From Chloroflexota bacterium (lineage in GTDB: Bacteria; Chloroflexota; Dehalococcoidia; Bin125), in the NCBI GenBank assembly GCA_028875225.1, contig JAPPFB010000021.1, forward strand, positions 149,308 through 213,307: DNA of 64,000 nucleotides, written 5' to 3'. The stretch's first letter is position 1. Each line of letters starts with the position of its first letter. The translations under genes were made by a program, and so were the position numbers. Shown here in pieces: positions 26,780 to 34,015 of this stretch. The notes under the pieces were generated by a model. That model had not been told where the DNA came from and did no database searches. It saw only the letters and a list, made by a program, of their open reading frames with translations.

Positions 26780-27907
26780 TCACTCACTTTCGTTGATGGG
26801 CCAGCGGATCGCGGCCTTCAGGACCTCTTCTGAGAAGAAGGAGTCGCGGATGACTCGCTCGGCGACCCAAACGGGGTACAGGTGGGCATGCCACCTGGAG
26901 TCTTGTCCGTGAGGCGTGACACTGCGTTCCGCCACCAGCGCGCCTGAGATGAGGTCGGCAACTTCGGTGTCGACGGGTTTCCCGTCGGGGCACGGGATCT
27001 CAACCTTCACCACGCCCATCAATGGGTAGTCGAGTTGTCTCTGGGCACGTAACCGGACGTACCAAAAGGCAATGACTTGGGAGTGGTTGGGCCGTCGCCT
27101 GGGGAACACGGCCGTGCGGTGGCTTTCTTCGAGACCGGAGAGGAGGCTGTATAAGTTCAGAGTTCTGGCTGCGGGGCCCTTCCCGATCTGAAACGTACTG
27201 TCTCGGCGAAACGTCTTAGCGACGCCAATCAGTGGTGGGCCGTCCCAGTTGAGATACTCGTTCCCCAGGGAGCCGTCAGAGACTAGCCAGTCGTCCTGAG
27301 AACGCCCGGGCAGCCCGTTCTGCGCAATGCGCCGCTCTGCCTCGCGCATTAGCCAATTGGCCTTGTGTGCGCCCCGGGAGCGAGGCTCGTCGCCGCCGAC
27401 GGACGAATAGCTGTCTTCTTCCGAAGTGTCTCGAATGAGCAGGCTAGGTATCTCAGCTGCCGCCGATTGCACCTTCTCCCATATCACCCCCGAAAGGGCC
27501 GACTTGTCGAGCAACAGGGCAATGTTGCTAATGACCGCAGCCTTACGTAACCGACCGTCGTCCTCTCTCCGGACGCCTGCTGCGCCTACTTGCGCAAGTT
27601 GGACCGGACTGGATCGGTCGTGTTCAAGGATGGTGCCAATGAAGTACGTCTTTGTCGAGCCGTCGGCGAAGTACTTGAACAGATGCCGCTCTTGGCGTGG
27701 GACTTGAGGTACTTCCCTGTACAAGGAAGCCGCTGGTTTCTCCCACAGACCATCCGTTTGTGCGCCTCCACCTGTCGCCCTGTCGTACAACTCCTCGATG
27801 TCAGGCCGAACACCGTCAACAATGGCCTGGCCCGTGGCAGGCAGGACCCTGGCTTCGCGCCCCAAAATCTCAAGGGCTGGCATCAGTCCAGCGAAGGGAT
27901 TTGGCAT
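26780..27907 (-). CDS. NurA-like nuclease of a candidate defence cassette
   Basis: The 375-residue protein has NurA-type features: an N-terminal YFADGSTKTYFIGT segment carrying the first acidic metal ligand (DGS motif) and a second DGS in WLVSDGSLGNEYLNW. C-terminal strands then end in HAHLYPVWVAERVIRDSFF. NurA enzymes are RNase-H-like 5'-3' exonucleases that work with HerA. It is the first gene of the cassette, six bases before the ATPase gene. The assignment rests on these motifs and the HerA neighbour, not on overall similarity. A long intergenic region with a conserved element lies upstream. Confidence 0.72.
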   Translation of the reverse strand: MPNPFAGLMPALEILGREARVLPATGQAIVDGVRPDIEELYDRATGGGAQTDGLWEKPAASLYREVPQVPRQERHLFKYFADGSTKTYFIGTILEHDRSSPVQLAQVGAAGVRREDDGRLRKAAVISNIALLLDKSALSGVIWEKVQSAAAEIPSLLIRDTSEEDSYSSVGGDEPRSRGAHKANWLMREAERRIAQNGLPGRSQDDWLVSDGSLGNEYLNWDGPPLIGVAKTFRRDSTFQIGKGPAARTLNLYSLLSGLEESHRTAVFPRRRPNHSQVIAFWYVRLRAQRQLDYPLMGVVKVEIPCPDGKPVDTEVADLISGALVAERSVTPHGQDSRWHAHLYPVWVAERVIRDSFFSEEVLKAAIRWPINESE

Positions 27908-28043
27908 GCACTTCCCGCATCCTGCCGCCTGAGGTTGCTACTGTCCCGGGGGACAACCGAGAAGCAGACCGGTGTCCGTGATGGCGAGCTTGCTCTGCCC
28001 CCATTTTGACACCCTTGGGCGATACGGGAAACGCGATTGTGAC

Positions 28044-28098
28044 TGTCGCTTCCGACACTTCCAGCCAACCCCAACAGAACAGTCGTGCGCATATGATC
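28044..28098 (-). promoter_or_regulatory. Conserved intergenic element, copy 1 (hairpin plus 15-bp motif)
   Basis: On the minus strand this reads GATCATATGCGCACG, a spacer containing TTGGCTG, then the hairpin TGTCG-GAAG-CGACA, about 140-180 bases before the NurA-like gene. Copy 2 at 31029-31090 keeps the 15-mer exactly, TTGGCTG, and the hairpin. As minus-strand RNA the only stem change is a C to U giving a G-U pair. It could be a promoter/leader or a small RNA. The plus strand shows TATGAT (28092-28097), a -10-like sequence. Confidence 0.6.
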
Positions 28099-28370
28099 AA
28101 CCTGACCAACCGTGCCTCGAACACGAAACGACACCGCGATGCCTCAGGCCCATCCCTCCCCGCGCCTCGACCGCTCCGCGTGCCGAACTGTCCAATCTCG
28201 TCCATCCGACCCGCCGAAATCAGCCAAAACCATCACGAAATTGTGCAAAATTGAACCCCCAGATCCCACGATCTCCAGCAAAACACTGGACTTCCGCCTT
28301 TTTCTCCCCGCCAGGAAAAATTTTCCCGCACATCGCTCCGCCTACCGCCCCGACTCGCGCGCCCCACAAC

Positions 28371-28395
28371 CGAACAGAACCGAACAAGCCCGAAC
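28371..28395 (+). repeat. 10-bp-phased CGAAC direct repeats, copy 1
   Basis: CGAAC occurs at 28371, 28381 and 28391, exactly one helical turn apart, followed by GTTC. The array CGAACAGAAC, CGAACAAGCC is nearly repeated at 31221-31254. Same-face direct repeats are typical of response-regulator or replication-type binding sites. Confidence 0.5.
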
Positions 28396-28537
28396 GCCGT
28401 TCCCCTCCACACTCACCGAGAATCACCCACCCTCACCCAGAACCACACCCACAAAACCCACACATAACGAGACAAATCTGGACTCCCCCGGACACAAAAC
28501 GCCACAATTCCCAGCCCACGACGCCAGATCCGCCCGA

Positions 28538-29182
28538 TCACCCCGAAATTCGCTCGTAGCGCAGGTGCGTCGCCAACCGACCGTCGATCACCTCAGCGAT
28601 CCGATACCCCGACCCCACCTCCGGCACGTCCTCAAACAGCCGCCGGCCGCCGCCGAAAATCACCGGCGCCAGCGCGATCTCCAGCTCCTCGATCACGCCC
28701 AGCCGCAGGTACTGCTGAATCACGTTCGCCCCGCCCGAGATCCGAATGTCCCGCTCGCCCGCCGCTTCCCGGGCCAGCTCCAGCGCACGCGCCGGTCCCT
28801 CGTTGACGAAATGGAACGTCGTCCCGCCCGGCCGCGACCACGGGTCGCGCCGCTCGTGCGTCAGCACGAACACTGGATTGTGGAACGGCGCCTCCTCCGG
28901 CCAGGAAATCTCGCCCTGGTCGAACATCCGCTTACCCATGATGTTCGCCCCCGTCTCCTCAGTGATCCGACGCTGCAGGTCGTTCACCGGACCGGTCTCG
29001 CCGCCCTCCCCGAACCCGAGATTCTCGCGGAAGTGCTCCAGCTCGAAGATCCAGCCCATCAGCGACCCCCACTTCGCCGCCCAGTCCAGGCACTCCGGAT
29101 CCTCCCAGTGCGCCACCGCCATCCCCTCCGGCGCCATGTACCCGTCGAGGCTCAAGCCGATATTGATGAACACCCTGCCCAT
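28538..29182 (-). CDS. Dihydrofolate reductase / RibD C-terminal domain family protein
   Basis: The 214-residue RibD_C/DHFR-fold protein has FINIGLSLDGYMAP at the start, ANIMGKRMFDQGE, ISGGANVIQQYLRLGVIEEL and APVIFGGGRRLFED. The start at 29182 follows a strong GGGAGGG site. It is likely an NADPH-dependent reductase of unknown substrate. It is a distant paralogue of the gene at 21756-22343. It is divergent from the methyltransferase gene with 64 bases between starts. Confidence 0.88.
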   Translation of the reverse strand: MGRVFINIGLSLDGYMAPEGMAVAHWEDPECLDWAAKWGSLMGWIFELEHFRENLGFGEGGETGPVNDLQRRITEETGANIMGKRMFDQGEISWPEEAPFHNPVFVLTHERRDPWSRPGGTTFHFVNEGPARALELAREAAGERDIRISGGANVIQQYLRLGVIEELEIALAPVIFGGGRRLFEDVPEVGSGYRIAEVIDGRLATHLRYERISG

Positions 29183-29246
29183 CTCGCCCTCCCCTGTACG
29201 CTGCCGCTGCCCGCAACCGCGAGGCCGCGCCAGCAAAGGCTACTCA

Positions 29247-29987
29247 GTGAGCGCCGAGCCCGACCCCTACTTCTCCAACCCGCGCCTCGCCGAGCTCTAC
29301 GACGCCTTCTCCTCCCACCGCCGCGACTTCGACTTCTACCTCCCCCTGCTGCTCTCTGCCGACGCGGTGCTCGACGTCGGTTGCGGCACCGGTGAGCTGC
29401 TGCACCTGGCCCACGACGCCGGCCACGGCGGACGCCTCTGCGGGCTCGACCCCGCCGGCGCCATGCTCGACCAGGCCCGCCAGCGCTCCGACATCGACTG
29501 GGTCCACGGCGACCTGACCACCGTCGACTGGACCAACCAGTTCGACCTCGTCACCATGACCGGCCACGCCTTTCAGGTCCTCCTCGACGACGACCAGCTG
29601 CGACAGGCCCTCTCCGCCATCCGCCGCGCCCTCACCGAGGGCGGCCGCTTCGCCTTCGAGACCCGAAATCCCCTCGCCCGCGCCTGGGACGACTGGACGC
29701 CCGAGCACGCAAGGGAAATCGTCCATCGCGGCGCCCCGGTGCGAATGGAGACCCAGGTCGAAACCCCCGTTACCGGCGACCTCGTCTCCTTCACCCACAC
29801 CTTCTCCAGCCCCGACTGGGACCACCCCGAAACTAGCCGAAGCACCCTCCGCTTCCTCGACCTCGACGCCCTCGCCGCCCACCTCTCCGACGCCGGATTC
29901 ACCATCGAAGCGCAGTTCGGAGACTGGGAGCGCCAGCCGTTGACCGATTCCAGCCCCGAGATCATCACCATCGCCCAACGCGCGTGA
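29247..29987 (+). CDS. Class I SAM-dependent methyltransferase
   Basis: The predicted protein has 246 residues starting at GTG 29247. The SAM-binding motif is AVLDVGCGTGELLHLA, followed by LCGLDPAGAMLDQAR, WVHGDLTTVDW and FDLVTMTGHAFQVLL. The C-terminal half has beta-strands typical of small-molecule methyltransferases of the Methyltransf_25/11 group. No substrate can be named. It converges on the APH-type kinase gene with one base between stops. Confidence 0.88.
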   Translation: MSAEPDPYFSNPRLAELYDAFSSHRRDFDFYLPLLLSADAVLDVGCGTGELLHLAHDAGHGGRLCGLDPAGAMLDQARQRSDIDWVHGDLTTVDWTNQFDLVTMTGHAFQVLLDDDQLRQALSAIRRALTEGGRFAFETRNPLARAWDDWTPEHAREIVHRGAPVRMETQVETPVTGDLVSFTHTFSSPDWDHPETSRSTLRFLDLDALAAHLSDAGFTIEAQFGDWERQPLTDSSPEIITIAQRA

Positions 29988-29988
29988 G

Positions 29989-30987
29989 TTATCCGAAAAT
30001 CGACCCCGGACAGAGCAGCGCCTCCAGCTCCTCCATCGTTCCGATCGCCCTCCCCTGCCCGCGTTCCCGCCACTGGCGGATCACCTCATCGGCCCCGAAG
30101 TCGTGCAGCAGCGTCCACGCCACCGCTCGCCGGGCGAACTGGCTGTCGCCTGGCAGAGCGGGATCGTAGGCGTCGAGAAATGCGCGAGCCAGCGTCGGAT
30201 CGAGTTTGCAGAATCCCATCCAGACCGGCATCCACTCATACTCCGCCACGCCGATCTTGGCGTCGCCGAAGTCGATCAGCGCCTCAATCCGCCAGCCGCC
30301 GTCGGACCGGGAGCAGAGGACGTGGTCGGCCCCCAGGTCTCCATGCGCCACGACCCGCGACTCCGCCAGGTCCGCCCCAATCGCATCATCAAGCAGCGCC
30401 GACAGCGAGCCCTCCAGTCCCGCGTCCAGCACGCCCCCCGCAATCAGCTCGCCCACCGCGGCGCCGCGTCGGGCTGTCACGAGATCACCCCAGTTCCGTC
30501 TGGTGCCTGCATTGGCAAACCGGCTCACATCGAGCGAGTGAAGCCGGCGGACCATCCGACCGAGCTGCTCGGCAAGCGACACGGCCTCCTTCTCGGAGAG
30601 CTCCTGGCGAATCTCCGAGAACGGGCGAGCCGGGCAAAAGCGGGTGATCAGGTAGTCCCAGGCGACACCGTCGGCGTCGGCGACCTGACCGGAACCCACA
30701 GGGTCCGGGACGGGAATCGATTCTTCAAGCCTGAGCGCGTCGACCAGTCTCCGCTCCAGATCGAACTCATCCCAGAACGGGCTGTAGATCTTCAACGCCC
30801 ACGCGCGGTCGAGCAGGAACACGGCGTTCGTGTTCGCGCTGGCCGACCGGATCTCCCGGTAGCCGATGCTCTCCTGCGCGCAGATCGCGTCGACGAGGCC
30901 TCGCCAGACCGAGACATCGTTGTAGACCCGCGTCCAGTCGTCCCAGCTGTCGATCCGGATCGAAGGCAGCATCGTCTCGGCGCCCAT
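29989..30987 (-). CDS. Aminoglycoside phosphotransferase (APH) family kinase-like protein
   Basis: The 332-residue eukaryotic-kinase-like protein has the catalytic-loop motif VVAHGDLGADHVL (HGDxxxxH rather than the usual HGDxxxxN) and the metal-binding LIDFGDAKIG. The N-terminal lobe has FLLDRAWALKIYSPF with the ATP-binding Lys. The family includes antibiotic and small-molecule kinases. The usual Asn of the catalytic loop appears as His, but an Asp follows in LIDFGD, so activity is possible. The second copy of the conserved intergenic element lies just upstream. Confidence 0.82.
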   Translation of the reverse strand: MGAETMLPSIRIDSWDDWTRVYNDVSVWRGLVDAICAQESIGYREIRSASANTNAVFLLDRAWALKIYSPFWDEFDLERRLVDALRLEESIPVPDPVGSGQVADADGVAWDYLITRFCPARPFSEIRQELSEKEAVSLAEQLGRMVRRLHSLDVSRFANAGTRRNWGDLVTARRGAAVGELIAGGVLDAGLEGSLSALLDDAIGADLAESRVVAHGDLGADHVLCSRSDGGWRIEALIDFGDAKIGVAEYEWMPVWMGFCKLDPTLARAFLDAYDPALPGDSQFARRAVAWTLLHDFGADEVIRQWRERGQGRAIGTMEELEALLCPGSIFG

Positions 30988-31028
30988 TCACACCCGCCTC
31001 CGCCAAACGCTAACGCGCCCGACCCATC

Positions 31029-31090
31029 TGTCACCTCCGACACCCGCAGCCAACTCCGCAGCGCCGCAGCACATCCGTGCGCATATGATC
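31029..31090 (-). promoter_or_regulatory. Conserved intergenic element, copy 2 (hairpin plus 15-bp motif)
   Basis: On the minus strand it reads GATCATATGCGCACG, a spacer with GTTGGCTG, then TGTCG-GAGG-TGACA, ending about 42 bases before the APH-type gene start. The hairpin keeps pairing by a G-U pair where copy 1 has G-C. The spacer is seven bases longer than in copy 1. Confidence 0.6.
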
Positions 31091-31220
31091 GAGACGGCCC
31101 ATCCGCCCATCCACCGTCGAGAACAACCGCAATGACCCTTCGCCTGACGCCGACACAATCCCGAACCGCGCCGCACATCCTCGTCGAGAACCGCACAGAC
31201 CGCACACAGCCGTCCAAATC

Positions 31221-31254
31221 CGAACAGAATCGAACAAATCCGAACAAGCCGAAC
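31221..31254 (+). repeat. 10-bp-phased CGAAC direct repeats, copy 2
   Basis: CGAAC occurs at 31221, 31231, 31241 and 31250. The last two units (CGAACAAGCC, GAACGCCG) match the first copy at 28381-28398. Confidence 0.5.
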
Positions 31255-31406
31255 GCCGAATCCGTCCAAAACCGGCCGAAAACCGTTCAAAATTGACCCA
31301 AACTGACCCATTTCCCGGTCAAATGGCCTCGGAGTCGCCTGACTTCCGTCCGAACGGGCGTGGAGCGGCCCGGCCGCCCGGCAATGGAGCGCCCGCGGCG
31401 GCTCCT

Positions 31407-32540
31407 CTACCAGACCCTGGGCACAATTCGCCAGGGCACCCGCTCCTGGTATTCGGCCCACTTCTCCGGCCCGTACTTCTCCGCGCAGGCCCGGTCGTCC
31501 TCATACTGGCGCCAGGTGAACATCGTCACCACGAAGAGCATGTAGCTCCAGGCCCAGGGATTGCCGAAGTGGCCGAAACTGAGCGCGATCGCCAGGCCGA
31601 ACAGGCCCTCGCCGAAGTAGTTGAAGTGACGCGCGGCGCCCCAGAAGCCGTTACACAGGATCTTGCGGTTACCGGCCTCAATGATCTCCGGTTCGAACCA
31701 CAGGAACTTGCGATCGGGCCAGCGTTTGAACCAGTACTTCTGCAGGCTCGCGCCCCGCGAGATCGTCCAACCGGTCAGGAACAGCGCCGCCGAGCCGCCC
31801 ACGATTGCGTACTCCGCGGCGGCCGAGAAGCCCGGATCCGGCTGGTTGGCCATGGCCCACAGCGGCAGGATGAACAGCCAGCCGTAGACGACCAGTCCGC
31901 CCCAGAACAGCTTGAAGCCCGTGTTCTCGTGGATCAGGTCGTAGGTGTACAGCTGCACCCGCTCCCAGATGAAGTAATCGGTGATGTAGAAGGTGTAGAT
32001 GCCGGCGTAGAGGAAGACGCCGAGGTTCGCGTCGGCGAAGTTCTCATGGTGCCAGACCGCCCCGGAGAGCGCGTTGAGCGACAACATCGCCCCGCCGACC
32101 ACGTAGAACCACATCTTGACGTCGAAGTACTCGTTGAAGAACGAGAACTCCTGCTTGCGTCCGAGATAGAAGGCGATGATCGGGTTCTTGACCTCGCCCT
32201 GGGGCTGGCCGAACACGGCGATCAGAGAAAAGATGACGGTGAAGACCGTGCCCCCGAACACGGCCCAGAGCGACGACCGGTAGAACCAGTCGCGCGGCAT
32301 CCCAGTGGCCTCGGTCGCCCAGATGATCACCATGATCGCGAAGACCAGGAGCCCGTTCAGCCGGTACGTGCGCGGCTCGCCGGTCTCGGCATTGGTCACG
32401 TATCCGGTCACCGTGCGGGCGGTCAACGCCATCTGGGCGACGACGAACGCCGCGAAAATGATCAGCGGCGTGAAAAACGCGAGGATTTTCTCCTCCGCCG
32501 TCAGGTCGAACAGGTGCTCAATACCAAGAGATTCAATCAT
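31407..32540 (-). CDS. ERG4/ERG24-type sterol reductase family membrane protein
   Basis: The 377-residue polytopic membrane protein has eight or more hydrophobic helices. The C-terminal part carries the sterol-reductase family pattern: ILCNGFWGAARHFNYFGEGL, then QYEDDRACAEKYGPEKWAEY and VPWRIVPRVW at the very end. In eukaryotes the family reduces C14 or C24 (or C7) double bonds of sterols with NADPH. In bacteria it can serve sterol or other isoprenoid substrates, and related folds include isoprenylcysteine methyltransferases. The start at 32540 follows AAGGGG; the upstream frame extension overlaps the divergent gene. No other sterol gene is nearby. Confidence 0.75.
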   Translation of the reverse strand: MIESLGIEHLFDLTAEEKILAFFTPLIIFAAFVVAQMALTARTVTGYVTNAETGEPRTYRLNGLLVFAIMVIIWATEATGMPRDWFYRSSLWAVFGGTVFTVIFSLIAVFGQPQGEVKNPIIAFYLGRKQEFSFFNEYFDVKMWFYVVGGAMLSLNALSGAVWHHENFADANLGVFLYAGIYTFYITDYFIWERVQLYTYDLIHENTGFKLFWGGLVVYGWLFILPLWAMANQPDPGFSAAAEYAIVGGSAALFLTGWTISRGASLQKYWFKRWPDRKFLWFEPEIIEAGNRKILCNGFWGAARHFNYFGEGLFGLAIALSFGHFGNPWAWSYMLFVVTMFTWRQYEDDRACAEKYGPEKWAEYQERVPWRIVPRVW

Positions 32541-32685
32541 GAGTACCCCTTCCGCCGGTTGTCCAGCCATTGTCGCGGATTGGAAACGCCCCTGCGCCTG
32601 ATTGGAAACCTCGGCGACCGCCACACTCCTAGACTGCGCCCACGCCTCGTTGGCGCACGTTGAAATCGAACTCAGGAGCGGCGAG

Positions 32686-33978
32686 ATGTTCATCGGATAC
32701 TTCACCGAGCGGCCCTATCAGGACCCCAATTCCGGCTACTTCGGCGCCGCCGGTCGCGACATCCAGGACCTCGACCTGAGCAACGGCAGCTACGACCCGC
32801 GGATCGGCGCCGAGCTCTACAACCGCTACCTCGACGAGAAGATCTACGCCGAGGAAATGGGCTTCGACGGCCTGATGCTCAACGAGCACCACTCCACACC
32901 GTTCTGCATGGGCGGGGTGATGAACGTTGAGGCCGCGATCCTCGCTCGCATTACCAGCCGGGCCAAGATCGTCCTGCTCGGCAATGTCCTGCCAATCTGG
33001 GACGATCCGCTCTGGCTGGCCGAGGAACTGGCCGAAATCGACATGATCTCCCGCGGCCGGCTGGTCAGCGGCTGGGTGCGCGGCACCGGACGCGAGTCGG
33101 TCGCGCACAACACCGCCTCGCCCTTCAACTGGGATCGCTACCAGGAGGCGCACGACTTCATCGTCAAGGCCTGGACCACGCCCGGCCCGTTCCGCTGGGA
33201 GGGCGAGCACTATCAGTACCGCTACGTCAATCCCTGGGCCCGCCCCTATTCCGATCCGCACCCGCCGATCTGGATCCCGGGCGTGATGAGCCGCAACACA
33301 GTCAAGTGGGCCGCCGAACGCCGCTATCCCTACGTGATGCTGGCGACCGATATCGAGCCGACCAAGCAGTCGTTCGCTTACTACCGCGACTGCGCCCGCG
33401 AAGCCGGCTACGAGGCCGGTACGCAGCACACCGCCTACCTGTTCAAGGTCCACGTCGACGAGACCGACGAACTGGCCGAGGACACCGCCCGCAAGTACCT
33501 GCAGGGGCCGAGCAACCCCTTCCTCGAGGGCAACCAGGGCAAGGTGCGGCCCTTCCTCCAGTCCCTGCCGGGGCTGACTTCCCGCACCGACGTCCTGCCC
33601 ACCTCGCAGATTCGCGCCATTGCAGCGTCACGTGGACGCACCGAGCGTCATCAAGCGCTGTCGGGCACATCCCAGCCGGCCGAGCCGCGCGACTATCGAG
33701 GCACCTTCCAGGAGCAGGTCGACAAGTTGAGCATCATCCACGGCACGCCCGCGACCGTGCTGCCCAAGATCCGCCACGTGCTGGAGGAACTGCGTCCCGG
33801 CGCGATCATCTTCTGGGACGGCGACGGCTCGATGAGCCACGACGACGCCATGCGCAGCCTGCGCCTGATGGGCGAAGAGGTCCTGCCCGCCGTCCGTGAA
33901 ATCGGCGCCGAGCTCGACCTCAACGGCCCCTTCGAGGTCAATCCGGCCAACAACGAGCCCGTCCTGTCCGCCGACTGA
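32686..33978 (+). CDS. LLM-class flavin-dependent oxidoreductase (luciferase-like monooxygenase)
   Basis: The 430-residue protein has a bacterial-luciferase-type TIM barrel. Visible family features are MFIGYFTERPYQDP at the start, AEEMGFDGLMLNEHHSTPF, ILARITSRAKIVLLGNVLP, LAEELAEIDMISRGRLVSGW and HPPIWIPGVMSRNTVKWAA. It would use reduced FMN and O2 to hydroxylate or cleave an organic substrate. The ATG at 32686 has AGGAG seven bases upstream. A longer frame to 32602 lacks such a site. A second family member lies at 62994. Confidence 0.9.
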   Translation: MFIGYFTERPYQDPNSGYFGAAGRDIQDLDLSNGSYDPRIGAELYNRYLDEKIYAEEMGFDGLMLNEHHSTPFCMGGVMNVEAAILARITSRAKIVLLGNVLPIWDDPLWLAEELAEIDMISRGRLVSGWVRGTGRESVAHNTASPFNWDRYQEAHDFIVKAWTTPGPFRWEGEHYQYRYVNPWARPYSDPHPPIWIPGVMSRNTVKWAAERRYPYVMLATDIEPTKQSFAYYRDCAREAGYEAGTQHTAYLFKVHVDETDELAEDTARKYLQGPSNPFLEGNQGKVRPFLQSLPGLTSRTDVLPTSQIRAIAASRGRTERHQALSGTSQPAEPRDYRGTFQEQVDKLSIIHGTPATVLPKIRHVLEELRPGAIIFWDGDGSMSHDDAMRSLRLMGEEVLPAVREIGAELDLNGPFEVNPANNEPVLSAD

Positions 33979-34015
33979 GACCGCCGGCCAGCGCCAGCTT
34001 GACCCGGCCCGATAT

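Larger units (their letters stand above)
27908..28537. other. Long intergenic region with strong strand asymmetry
   Basis: These 630 bases hold no convincing gene. From about 28100 to 28540 the plus strand is strikingly rich in A and C and poor in G and T. Open frames there have proline/threonine/arginine low complexity and no family features. The region contains the conserved element at 28044-28098 and phased CGAAC repeats at 28371-28395. Both recur at 30988-31406. Confidence 0.6.
30988..31406. other. Long intergenic region, second copy of the asymmetric element-bearing type
   Basis: These 419 bases have no convincing gene. From about 31090 to 31330 the plus strand is A/C-rich, as at 28100-28540. 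The region carries the conserved element (31029-31090), phased CGAAC repeats (31221-31254) and a TTCAAAATTGACCC string (31287-31300). A close match to the last occurs in the first region near 28243. Confidence 0.6.

Noticed and set aside
28112-29395. 427-codon plus-strand frame through the A/C-rich intergenic DNA
   Set aside because: Low-complexity Pro/Thr/Arg in the first part and antisense to the DHFR-like gene in the second.
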